From Rhynchopus euleeides (lineage: Eukaryota; Euglenozoa; Diplonemea; Diplonemida; Diplonemidae), in contig OY723297.1 in NCBI GenBank assembly GCA_963210315.1, positions 1,240,001-1,304,000 of the forward strand: a stretch of 64,000 bases of DNA, in the 5' to 3' direction. Below the pieces are notes generated by a model. The model was not told where the DNA came from and did not search any database. It saw nothing but the letters and a program-made list of their open reading frames with translations. The translations under genes and the position numbers were made by a program. Below are positions 32,225 to 43,652 of this stretch, in pieces; within the stretch, counting starts at the first letter, position 1; each line of letters starts with the position of its first letter.

Positions 32225-35200
32225 ATGGGAGACGATGCGGAACTGATGGGCCGTGCGCGGTACCTGGAGATCCTGCAGCCTGCAGATGACATCTACCCGC
32301 AGACGCCAAACGAGGAGAAGCTGAAGGAGGTGATCCACCGCCTGAAGGACTTCCACGAGCTGCAGTGCGCGGAGCTGACCGATGCGCGCAACGAGATTGG
32401 GCGGCTCAACGGGCAGGTTGACGAGCTGCGTGTCACGATCGAGACGATCGAGACGGAGGAGCGCGTCCGGCGGCGCAAGGAGCTGGACCGCGTCACCTCG
32501 GAGTACATCCAGGAGATCGCGGAGATGAAGAAGCAGGCTGACGAGCTGATCCAGCAGCTGCGCGATGGTGACGAGACCATCCGTGACAAGGACCTCGACA
32601 TCAACAACCGGGACAACATCCTCGAGCAGCGCGCCACAGAGCTGAAGGAGAAGGAGGTCCGCATCGATGAGCTCCTGCGTGACAAGAGCCAGATCGAGAA
32701 GGTCCTCTCTGACGTATGTGCAAATCAGAGAGTGCGAGAGAGAGAGGGTGGGTGGGTGGGTGGGTGGGTGGCGTAGGAATCTGCTGACTGTTTGGCAGAG
32801 AATGGTTAGAGGGGGATGGGCTCTTTTCTAGATGAGGGGTCAGCTATCAGGCTGACGCTGGGGTTTTTGTTTTCAGTGCAGTTTGTTTGTGATGGGTGGA
32901 GGTCGGGAGGTTGTGTGACAATGACAAGTGCCATCTGCGCCTGCCCTGCTTCTGTGATTCCTTGACACACCGCGCCATCACCTGCAGGCGCGTGCCGAAA
33001 TTGACGAGCACCAGCGCCAGATCGGGGCGAAGTCGCAGGATCTGCTCACCCTCGAGGACTACCTCAAGAAGAAGGACACGGAGCTGCGCGCCAAGGACGA
33101 GGAGGGCACTGAGCTGCGCGTGCGCGTCGACAAGGCGCAGCAGCGGTCGGACGACGTGGACCGCACCAACCAGGAGCTGGAGTATGGATAATCGATGAGG
33201 GGCAGATTGAGTAGGGGCAGGTTGTCCGTGTCTTTTTGTGGTCCACACGCCTTTCACGAACTGTCCTCGTCTTTCTGGCAACCTTTTCATCAACATTCGA
33301 GAGTTTTGCGCAGTGATTCTCGTCGTTGCATGCAATTGCGCTGCAATCTTGTTTCTTGAAGATGTGGTGATGGGTTCCCTTGTGGGTGAGCCTGTTGTTC
33401 AGTTCTTGCATCCACGCCTCCCACAGGCTTGCCATCGAGAAGACCCGCAACGAACACGTTGTGCACGAGCAGGAGCTGGTGGGTCGCATCGAGTATGTCA
33501 CATTTGCCTGCGTGCCGTGCACACATATTCTGCCGTTGCAGCGAAATCACCGTCGAGCTGGAGGAGACGAAGCTGCAGTCCGAACAGTTCACTTGCAACG
33601 CGGAGTTCACAGAGAAGACGATCCAGGACCTCATCGACGACAACAAGGACAAGGACGAGCTGGTGTTCAAGACAACACAGATTGTTCTGGACCAGCAGGC
33701 TCGCGAGCAGGAGCAGCAGGACGAGCAGCGCCACAAGTACGACGACATCCAGCAGAGCCTCCGCGAGCTGCGCGATGTTGACGACGGCCTGCTCTACGCC
33801 GTGACCCACAACGCCCGCAAGAGCGTCAGCCCGTGGGGCGTGGCGGACCCCCTGAAGACCATGGTGGAGGTGGCGCCCGGCGCGTGGCCTGTGATCGAGG
33901 GCCAGCCCATCAACATCCTCATCACCACCCGCAACTCCAGCGAGATCCCCGTGAAGGCGGCCGCACCGCAGGAGTTCGAGGTGCACATCAACGGGAAGGA
34001 TGTCGGGAGCCCTGTTGTGGCGAACGAGAAGTCCCTCCCGGCGGAGGACGCCGAGCCCCTGGCCAAGAAGGACACCGAGTGTGCCACCTTCATGTACACC
34101 CACTTCGCTACGTCCCCTGGCTGGAAGGCTGTGCAGGTGCACTTCCGTGGGGAGGTGCTGCACTCCGGCTTCTTCGTGTTCCACACGCCCGAGGAGGCGG
34201 ACCGCGCGGCAGTGCTCTCTGCCAGCAACGACCTCACGGAGCAGGAGCAGGAGGCGACGAACGAGCGTCTGCGCCTGCTTGTGGAGCCCAAGCAGCCCGC
34301 TGACGTCGAGCTGTCGCTGTCGATGTACCCTGCCAACGGGCACCCGGGTGACGAGGTGGACTTGGTGCTGACGTTCCGCGACTCTGTCTCCCACCGCCCC
34401 ATCCTGCGCGACGAGGACCGTGCGGACCACATCCAGTTGTCGCCCTTCTTCGGCGGGATCACCAAGGCCGTGTGGCAGGCCTGCATCGGGACGCACTTCC
34501 GCGTCGGCAACACGTCGTCGTACAAGACGACCCTCAAGCTGCCGGAGTCGGAAGAGGTGGACTTCACGGGTGTGATCGCCACCTACAAGGGCCAGCGCAC
34601 GTCGGCTATCTGCTGGATGAAGGAGCCGCAGGACCAGGGCCGCGTCGACCTGACGAAGACTGTCATCGCCTGCCACCCCGACCCGTGTGCCCCGGGCGAG
34701 GTTGTCACAGCCTTCATCACGACGCGTGGTGAGAGCTACGAGCCTGCTGCCATCGAGGACGCACAGGATGTGCTGTTTACCGTGAAGGGCCAGAACGGTG
34801 TGCACGAGATCGGACCTGTCGAGAAGTTGGACGACACCACCTGGCGCACCACATTCGTGGCTGAGAGGCGTGGGCGCTCTGGTATCGACGTGCTGTACTC
34901 TGGGCAGCCGCTGGGCTCTGCCACTGTGGAGACCCGCATGTCCAACAAGTACGACCCCTCCCAGACCACGGTGCACCTCAGCCCCCACGCCGACGCCAAG
35001 CCTGGGCAGCGTGTGTACGTCACTGTGAAGACGCGCGATGCGGAGGGCCACCTGGCGGCCGGTCCGGACCCGAGCGCATTCATCATCCAGCCCATCGGCC
35101 CTGTGGTGCAGTCGGGCAGCCACAAGATCCACGCCATCTCGCGTGGGAGCGTGGACGGTGTGTACCACACACACTTCACCGTGCAGAACGACGCGGGTGT

Positions 35201-36937
35201 CGGGGAGTCTGCTGGTGTGGATGTGGAGCTGGAGGGCTACGCCGTGGAGCGCACTCTCGGCGTGTCCGAGGAGGAGGGCGAGTACGTGGAGGTGACGGAG
35301 GAGGCTGTCGACCCGCCTGTCGTTGCCGCCTTCACCAAGGACCCCGTGCTGGTCGAGGAGTCTGCATTCGTGCTGATCAACAGCTCCGCCTGCCCGCGCA
35401 TTGTGGGCCTCACAAATATCGTGGTCGTCGGCGAGCCCATCGCACAGCGCTGGGCTGAGGGTGTGTGGCTCACGCGCGTCTACATCGGTAACCGCACGGG
35501 CCACGCAGCTGTCAAGGTTACTGCTGACGGCAAGACGATGCCGCTGACGGTGTCGGTTGACGCTGCGCCCCTGCGCCAGCTGAGGTCGGAGATCGAGCGC
35601 CTGCGCACCATCGAGATGAAGTTCAAGGAGGACTGGGATGGCAAGTGGCGCGGTGGCACCGGCCCGCTGGTGGGCAAGTCGGACAAGGTGTCGACAAAGA
35701 AGTCTGCATCGAAGGGCCGCAAGGTCATCCAGTACCCCAAGATCGGTGTCGAGCTCGCAGACTTCGACGGTGGTGCCAAGGTATGATTAGCTGTGTATCT
35801 TTGAAGCCCTTGTCTGTTGTGGCCACAGTCGTATGACAATAACAGCTGGATGCACCATACAGGCAAGCCACACACTACTCCCACCACCTCCTCGCTCATC
35901 CAGGTCATCGACTGCAAGGCGGACGAGGCTGCAGAGAAGGCAGGCCTGCGCCCCGAGGATGTCATCGTCGGCATCCGTGCGGAGGGCGAAGCGGATGATT
36001 TCGGGGTATGTGTTCCGATGATGTGTGCGGTCTGCGTGCCTTTTATTCGTGATGCTTGTCGCAAGTTGCACAAAACCCCGTGCGCTGCCATTTTCGACTT
36101 TTTCATGACGCCACGCCACCACCGCACTGCAGATCACCAACAAGGACGACTTCCGCACCTTCCTGAAGAGCCTCGGCAACGACGCACCCTTCCCGCTGCT
36201 GTACGTCAGGGTATGCCACTGTGACTGCACTTGACTGCTTGGCAGAATATCACCACCGCGCTTCTCCGCATGCACGTGCCTCACATGCCCGTCTCCATTC
36301 ATGCCCCACTCTCCACAGCTGTCGGACGACTCGGTGCTGACACTGGAGCCTGGTGTGAGCGAGCGTGCCGTCAAGGGCAAGGTATGATTGCATGTCACAT
36401 GTGGCGTGTGTTGCTCTGACATATCGTGGAGGTGGCCAAGTGCAGATTGCCCCTCATTGTCTCATTTGCCTTTCCTATTTGACATACCATCGGCCCCACA
36501 GCGCACGATTACGAAGAAGGGTTCGACTCGGAAGAGCAAGGGCTCGCGCCTGTCGAAGCTTTCGAAGTCGAAGCGCTCCAAGAAGTCGACGAAGAAGAAG
36601 AAGAAGACATCCAAGAAGTCGAAGTCCAAGAAGTCGACGAAGAAGGGCAAGCTTTCGAAGAAGAGCAAGACGTCCAAGAAGTCCAAGACTTCCAAGAAGA
36701 AGAAGTCCACGAAGAAGAAGAGGGGTGTCATGTCCGACTCCCACTTCAAGGCTGCCCGCAGCCGCGCCGGCGTCCACGGCTCTGCGTACGCGGAGATGGA
36801 CCGGTAGGCTCTTCGCCCACCTGCCAAGCGCCTCTTTGTGCGTCCACACCGCGCCCAGTGACAACTGACGTATCGTATGCAGCTTGGGCACGCCTGTGGC
36901 GGAGTCACCAGCAGCTGCGCCCCCTCGCTCGAACTAG
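32225..36937 (+). CDS. Coiled-coil / filamin-like Ig / PDZ / Lys-rich tail scaffold protein, nine exons
   Basis: Exons 32225-32713, 32988-33181, 33427-33492, 33542-35780, 35904-36005, 36133-36210, 36319-36381, 36502-36803 and 36883-36937 all join in frame (about 1,195 residues). Residues 1-335 are coiled coil (for example IGRLNGQVDELRVTIETIET). Residues about 345-915 hold four or five beta-sandwich repeats with filamin-type phrasing such as DAKPGQRVYVTVKTRDAEGH. Residues about 985-1075 form a PDZ-like domain split over four exons: IGVELADFDGGAKVIDC, AEKAGLRPEDVIVGIRAEG and FPLLYVRLSDDSVLTL. The tail (about 1078-1160) is almost only Lys, Ser and Thr (KSTKKKKKTSKKSKSKK). Likely a cytoskeleton-linked scaffold. 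The last intron has a GTAGG donor; without it the protein would stop at 36807. Confidence 0.85.
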
Positions 36938-39900
36938 GGTCGGGAAACCTGTCTGCACGTCGCAGACCCAGTAAGGAGTGAACCAAGCGAAGGCGGGGTA
37001 AACGTCCGCCCCCCCTCTCCCGACAACAAGAGCTCGTCTGTGAAACGGGAGCGCCCCACAGAACCCCCCCACCACCCACATGCGCTTTCGGAACAACGTT
37101 AACAATATCTGTAACGGAACGGTTGAGAAACGAGCAGGAATATTCTAGCAAAAAAAAGTTATGTGCGCGTGTTGTGCTGTGTTGCGTGTGTTTTTTGACC
37201 ATTTTTTGAGAAGCCTGGCTGTTGCTATGTACACCGGCCAGGGTGAGAAGGCCTCGCAAGAGGAACCAATCTGAAGCGACGAAGTGTCTATGGGTAGGGA
37301 CAATACGCTTAGGAATCAACCTCTGCTGAGTCCCGCTGTCCGCGTGTGTCCTCATTGCGCGGACACCCTCCAGTTCAGCGGTGTGTGAGAGCGAGGGGTT
37401 CACCATCGAGACACCCAGGAAAATCATATGGAGCCACCATGCAAGCGTCTTGACGGTGGGGTCTTCCGTTCTGCCCGCCTTTTTTTCTTTTGCGCATCCG
37501 TCTTCTTCGCCCTGCCATAGTTTGCTGCGAGTAGTGAGTTTGCCTTTTTTTTGGGTTTCTTTTTGTTCGAGACCCATCCCGCCCCCCTCTGTGCTGCTGT
37601 AAGAAAGCCGCGCTCTTCTACGATGATGCTTCTTTCGAAGCCCGCCGCCTTGTTTCTTGAATGGAACCTTGGCGTGCTGAGAAATGTATCGCTTACAGCA
37701 GTGGGGAATGGTAGGTGAGAGCCCTGGGAGCAACGGGAAAAAGAACTGGGCGAACTCGTCACACACACAACACACTGAAGCAATGCGACACGCACACACA
37801 CACCACATCCATTCTATTGCGCGGCCAGCTGGCCGTGCAACTGTCTTGTACAAACCCTTAAGATTTACATCCCCCTGTTGAAGTTCTTTGCTGTTGACTT
37901 TTTTCCACCCCCCCCCCCCCCCCACCCCCATTTTCGCCATAGCCCCCCCCCTCAAAGAAGCATGCATCCGCTCCTCTGCTTCCACCCCACCCCCACATCC
38001 CAAGCAAAGCTGAGTTTGAGTACGGCGAAGAACGGGCGGGGTGGGGGGGAAGGGGCATGACGGTTTTTAGCCAGGCGGGGGTGTGTGTGTGTGCCCTCGC
38101 CTCCCCCCCCCCCCCCTCCCCCCTCCTCCTTGAAACAACTCGGCCACAACCATATTTACCTTTCCTTCCTGTGGGGTTTTACTGGCGTCATTCAAACACA
38201 CACACACACACCCCACACCCCCTTCGCTTTTTTCAAGTGTTGTTGCGGAATAAAGACACAACCCTTGTGTGCCGATCAGGAGTCCCAGCCAGCAGAGGCA
38301 GACGCACCGCGGTGGCAACGATCACCCTGATAAAAAGGACAGACAAAATCCTCCCAGGGCACTTTGCCTTGGCCGAGCGGACCACTTCAGACCTCTATTG
38401 TCATGGTGGGATACCATGAGAGGCGTTGGACCAGGAGAGAGGTGTGGTTGAGAAGCACGCCATCGCTCACGACAATTCAAACGGCGGCTTTCTCTCGTCT
38501 TCTCTCTCTCTCTCCACCTTGTCCCAGGTGCACTGCGGCCCTTCCTCAATCAGCACTCACACCGCTTGGCTCCAAGGGAGGGCCTTTTCTGGCAGCATTG
38601 GCAACAACTGCAGGTCGCCGCATGCAAACAAGGGGGTTGATGTCCTCACCGCTCCTTGCTTCCGAAAGAACCTTGAAACAACCGAAGGGGGGGGGGGTGG
38701 GTGGGTTTCCGGGTATGGACATCTCGACATCCACTGGACACACACATATGTGGGCCACGATCTGCTCCCTCAAGACGTGGTCACCACATGTACACACGCT
38801 TCTTCATGGTATTGTATGCCCAGGTCCAGGGTCAGACTAACGGAGGAGGGAATGATACTTTTTTTTTGGTGACGCATTTTTTTGGCTGTTCTTCTACACT
38901 CACCCCACCCCCACCCCCCCCCCCACCCCTCTCCCCCCCAAACAAAGTTCTGTTCAATTTACCCCCCTCCATTCTTCTCGATGCGATTATCCCTCACAAG
39001 GGGGGACCCATGGGTGGGCGTTTGAGTCGGAGTGAGAGAGAGAGAGTGGGGGGGGGGGGGGGAGGGGGAGGAAGAGAACCACCATGTGACGACAAAAAAA
39101 ACACAGGCAGCACCAACACGACACGGGGCTCTCTGCCGCCACCACCCTTTCCCCCCCCCCCTTTTCTCTCTCACTCTCTCACCCTCTTTCTATTTCTCCT
39201 TCTTCTTCTCCCGATATTCTTTCGCAAACAAACCCCACTCCTCCCCTCTCTCCTTTGGTACTTTGCCCCAACACAGCCCCTTTGAAAAAATGCGCTATTT
39301 TACGCGCACACACACCCACACAGAGTGGCAGAAGAGTAATGGGGTGCGAAAGACGAGACCCTTATTCTACGGCTTTCACCCCCGTACCTCTCATACACAC
39401 GGGGCAAACAGGAGGAGGCGGGTGGGGGTGGGTGGGGGAGGGGGGGGGGGGGGTAATGCGGTGAGTTTACGATCTCTCTATCTACCTCTCCCCCCCCCCC
39501 CCCTCTTGTGTTCTGCTTCCAAATCCCGGAAATATCGGCAACACCTCTTCCTCCCCTCCCTTCCATCTCGATTCTCCCCTCCTGCTGCTGTATTGATTTC
39601 GTATCTTTGGGGAGCCGGGTTTTGCCGGGTTCATACTATTATAGGCTCCCTCCCCAAGAGCTCTGAAGGGGGGGTGGGGGGAGTTCACGCATTTCTCTTT
39701 TCTGCAGCAGCAGCAGCGCGTGGGATGGTGGGGAAGGGGGGGGGGGGAGGAGGGGGGGAGGAGGGATGTACCCCCCCCCCCCTCCCCCCTCTGTATCTTT
39801 TTTTGTTCTTTTGTATCGCACCAAACGCAACGAGCCTCGTAGGATGGGCCAGAAAACACACGCCCTCTCCCCTCCCCCCCCCCCCTCCCAACACACACAC

Positions 39901-40023
39901 TGCCGCTGCCACTGCCAGCAAAGCACTGCTTGCAAAAACAAAATGAAGTAATGTCAGATCATGGTTGATCATCACAGTTTGACGATTGATGCATGCCTGC
40001 CATCTTGACATTCTCTCTCCCCT

Positions 40024-40054
<31 letters not shown>

Positions 40055-41019
40055 CCCCCCCCCAAATTTTTTTGGTTTTAAATCTTGGCGTTCTTTCTCT
40101 TTCCCCCTCTCTCCCCACCCTCCACCCCCCTTCACGCTCTCCCTTCTCCGAAGCTTTGCAAAGTAAAATATACACCCCCCCCCCAAAAGGCAATGGGACG
40201 GGAGATCGGAGGGATGTGTGTGAGATTTTTATTTTGAGCGGGGCTGCATCGATGGAGAGGTAGGGGAAAAACACAATAGTATGACCACGCACTGCAACGA
40301 TCCGAATATAAACGAATGGCGCATGGGGTATGGGTGGGTGGGGGGCGGTGGGGGAGAGTGGGGGGGGGGGGGGCGGGAAAACCCCCTCTTCGTCCCCCCT
40401 CCTTCCTCGTTCTCCTCCTCCTCCCCCGTTTTTTGTAGTTGGGTAACTAAAAAAATCTATGAGGAAGCAAAACACACGCAGAGTCACGCATAGCCACAAA
40501 CCAGGAGGGTTTAAGATGTTGCCTGAAGACTGGGTGATGCGCATGCGGTGGAGAGAAGGGGTACTGTTCGGGAGTTCGGGATGGGGGTGGGGGGTGGGGG
40601 GGTGGGGGCGGAGGGGAATAGGGGTCGTCTGTGGGGAAGGCAAAACTCAACACACACACAAACTCCAACACATGCCCCCTACCGGCAAAAAAAACCCCCC
40701 CTCACACTCCTTCCCCCCCCCTTTCCTTCCCCCTTCTCCTCACCTGGAAAAAAAAGTGGGGCACGGCGATGCGCAGACACACACACACGCAAGACACGCA
40801 GCGGTGCTAGCAAAAAAGGGGGAGGTTTTTGTACTGGCCTCCCACCCACCCTCCCTCCCCTTGAATATTGGTTTTAGTTTAGTGTAGGACGCACCGAGCC
40901 AGACCCTGGTGCTGCACCCACATAGCACGCACACCACCCCGCTCCACACCCCTCCCTCCCAGGTGGGGGTTCAGGGCAGGGCCAGCGCTTCCGCATGGGG
41001 CGGAGCACAGGCCTGTCCG
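36938..41019. other. Four-kilobase gap with dense poly-C/poly-G tracts
   Basis: To about 37870 the sequence is of ordinary complexity without a gene. From 37900 on, poly-C or poly-G runs of 9-18 occur every 100-300 bp (for example 37906-37923, 38108-38125, 39046-39062, 39486-39502, 39775-39787, 40025-40042), with (CA)n tracts near 38195, 39890 and 40780. Open frames here are Pro/Gly/His artefacts of the low complexity. Confidence 0.65.
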
Positions 41020-42822
41020 ATGCAGCGTGCGCTGCGTGCTGCAGGCTGCCCCCTCCCTGACCTGCTGGGTAGCCGGGCACCCTATTGCACCCAGGCGCCC
41101 CGCGTGCCTTACTACAACCGCAGCGAATACCTCTGCTTCAAGCAGTACCTCCACTCCATACCGAAGGCCAGGGTGAGGGACGGCTTCGCCCCACCCCGCC
41201 CTCCACCCGCGACACAGCGCGACCGGAAGGCGCCCCTTTCTGTGACGCATGGGGCACCCATCCCGGAGGAGACTGTGCGGCTCGTCGTGGGGGATCGGTC
41301 TGCACACGACAGGAACCTGATGGCCTTCCTCACCGACGAGCTGCTGGGGGCACACCCTCGCTGGGTGCCGCACACACCTGCGGAGGAGCGCCTCCCCGTC
41401 GCCTTTATCTACGCCGCGCAGAAGCTGGGCTGGGTGACAGGGGAGCATGTCTGGATCGCCGCAATCGAGGTCTACGCCGCACTGCGTAATGTGAGGCGCG
41501 CAGAACAGGCCTTCCGCCTGATGCAGCGTGACGGGATCCGCGGAACGGAGCTCTCCTTGGCAGCACTCATGACAGCCTATGCAGCATCAGGGAGGTTTGA
41601 TGCGCTGCGCTGCGCCTGGCGTTATGCCGCAGCGAATGACATCACCCTTGGGTCACGCTCCTACGCTGCCCTGATCACCTGCTTCACAAGGCGTTCCTAT
41701 AAGCAGCAGGCGTGGGATACAGTGAGGTATATGGTGGCGCATAACATACAGCTCAACGCGAGGGTGTTTCATGGGATGCTGCAGGTTGCAGAGTCGTTCA
41801 GCGAGGTGCGGCGCATCGTCACCCTGCTGAGTCGGATGTCGATGGGGGCGATCACATGGCACCATGTGGCGATGTCGCTGGAGGGGGTCGGGTCTGCCAT
41901 GCTGCGGTCTGCAGCCCCGCGAGGCATAGAGGCGACTGTGGCGGATCTGCAGAGCACCGTGGCCCTCTGGAGGCGTGTCAGCGCCGGGAGGCCGTGGGAG
42001 GAGGATATGACTGCGTACCCCGACACCTGGTCCCCCTGCCTGCAGGCTGTTGCAAAGGATGTGCACCTCTTTAACGCGGTGCTGGCGGTGTTCAAAATGC
42101 ACGCCGCCGCACCGCATGACATGTTCATCCGCATTCTCCGTGCTGCGGTGCACGCAAGCTGCCTCCCAAACGCCGTCACCGCATTCCGACTCATTCCCAA
42201 GCCGACAGCCCCTGTCTATGCATCCCTTCTGGCAGCTTATGCGCAGGCTGGGGATTTCTCCAGCATAAGCGATGTCTGGACAGAGATGACAACGCGCGGG
42301 GTGTCGCCGAATGTGCTTTGCTATTCCATGCACATCCATGCCTGCGGGGACCGTGCCGGGAGCCGTGACGATGCCTATGTGAGGCTCAGCGAGCATCTCT
42401 TCGGAGAAGCTGTTGATAAATTCAAAGGGGACCTATACCTCTGGGCGATGCAGATGCGCGTCTTCCACAAGGTGGGCGATGCCCAGAAGGCACGGAGCCT
42501 GGACAGGCACCGCCATGAGCTCCGCCTGCCCAAGGGGAAGCTCTACGCGGCATACTTCCGTGCAGTGTCGCCGGGGCCTTCGCCTCTGAGCTCGCAGAGG
42601 TGGCTCCCGCTGGAGGAGGGCTGCCCGCCGGACAGCGGTGGTGGTGGGGACGGGGCGGAGGAGGATGGTATATACTCTCCAGCTGAGGCGGCTGATGCTG
42701 CATCTCAGAAGCCTGTGGGGGATGGCGGTGGGGCCGGGCATCCCGATCCTGATGTTCATCTCGAGAGGAGGCAGAGGCTGCGTGAGCTCGCGTGGGGGAA
42801 GACGCCTGTCTCGGAGGACTAG
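41020..42822 (+). CDS. Pentatricopeptide-repeat (PPR) protein
   Basis: A 600-residue intronless frame. Helix-turn-helix repeats about 35 residues apart are visible: WIAAIEVYAALRNVRRAEQA then FRLMQRDGIRGTELSLAALM then TAYAASGRFDALRCAWRYAA then SYAALITCFTRRSYKQQAWD, and later PVYASLLAAYAQAGDFSSIS followed by DVWTEMTTRGVSPNVLCYSM. This is the PPR pattern, an RNA-binding fold almost always used in mitochondria or plastids for RNA processing or translation. The N terminus (MQRALRAAGCPLPDLLGS) is Arg-rich and lacks acidic residues, fitting a targeting peptide. The frame is open upstream to 40909; 41020 is chosen for the presequence. The C-terminal 80 residues are Gly/Pro/acid-rich. Confidence 0.8.
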   Translation: MQRALRAAGCPLPDLLGSRAPYCTQAPRVPYYNRSEYLCFKQYLHSIPKARVRDGFAPPRPPPATQRDRKAPLSVTHGAPIPEETVRLVVGDRSAHDRNLMAFLTDELLGAHPRWVPHTPAEERLPVAFIYAAQKLGWVTGEHVWIAAIEVYAALRNVRRAEQAFRLMQRDGIRGTELSLAALMTAYAASGRFDALRCAWRYAAANDITLGSRSYAALITCFTRRSYKQQAWDTVRYMVAHNIQLNARVFHGMLQVAESFSEVRRIVTLLSRMSMGAITWHHVAMSLEGVGSAMLRSAAPRGIEATVADLQSTVALWRRVSAGRPWEEDMTAYPDTWSPCLQAVAKDVHLFNAVLAVFKMHAAAPHDMFIRILRAAVHASCLPNAVTAFRLIPKPTAPVYASLLAAYAQAGDFSSISDVWTEMTTRGVSPNVLCYSMHIHACGDRAGSRDDAYVRLSEHLFGEAVDKFKGDLYLWAMQMRVFHKVGDAQKARSLDRHRHELRLPKGKLYAAYFRAVSPGPSPLSSQRWLPLEEGCPPDSGGGGDGAEEDGIYSPAEAADAASQKPVGDGGGAGHPDPDVHLERRQRLRELAWGKTPVSED

Positions 42823-43652
42823 AGAGGCGTGTCGCTCCCCCGGCGTGCGCAGTGTCTGCGTGTGTGGTTGTCGTGACGCACAAAACAAGCTCTCTTCGAT
42901 ACTTGCGTCCAAGAAAGAGAGAAAGAGAGAATGAGAGAGAGAGAGAGACCAGCGGGGCCTTCGCTTCGCTCTGTGCCACGCTGTGTGTCAAACTGTGTCA
43001 CCTTGCAGCCTGTGTGCTGTCGAGGGCGGCCCACCTTTTCTCGCTGATATACGTTGGCTATGTTGTGATTAGCGGATCTGCATCGTACAGGAGTCCACGA
43101 GAGACGAACGCACGAGAACCTGATACGCTATACTGTTGTGCACTTCTGAGCGAAGGGCTCCCCCAGTGGGGTGTGCGGTTGCACCGAGAGGGAGGTGAGA
43201 ATTCGATGCTTGCCGGCTCACTCGTAGCGACCCCCCCGCTTTGTGGTGTGAGCCCTCAGTTACCCAGTTGGAAAGGGGGGGGGGAGGGAAAAAAAGGGCC
43301 TTCGCCGAGGCTCCCGAGGAGGGGGTCAAAAAAATCACCCTCTCCCAAAAAAGTAAGTCACGCCCACCCCACACACCCTCGGACCCCTCCCTGCCAACCA
43401 CGAAACCTTTTTCGCGCTTTCTCTCCAAAGTGTCCATAGCACCCACCCACCCATCCACCCACACCCCGCAGGGAGCCGTTCGGAACGGCAACCGGGGCTG
43501 CGCATATTGTGAGGGGAAGACTGCCGCTCCCCACCCTCCCCCTGACCCAGGCAGGGGCGGGCAGAAGGGGGTGTTTTTTGTAGTTTGCCGCGTGCGCCAG
43601 AGAGGAGGGGGAGGGGGGAGGGTTATTCTTTTGAATATTTTGGGGAGGGGAG
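42823..43652. other. Intergenic spacer with GA tract and dispersed repeat
   Basis: A GAGA tract (42918-42948) is followed by a 95-bp repeat (42951-43045). Poly-G near 43268 and 43610. No gene seen. Confidence 0.5.
42951..43045 (+). repeat. Dispersed repeat starting GGGGCCTTCGCT, copy 1
   Basis: Shares GTGTGTCAAACTGTGTCAC, then CAGCC and a later GGCCCAC(C/T)TTTTCTC with 46986-47080. Both copies lie within 450 bp downstream of a gene's stop codon. Confidence 0.75.

Noticed and set aside
33498-35504. 668-codon - strand frame opposite the scaffold gene
   Set aside because: A shadow of GC-rich coding sequence; the + strand frame has clear domains and splice sites.
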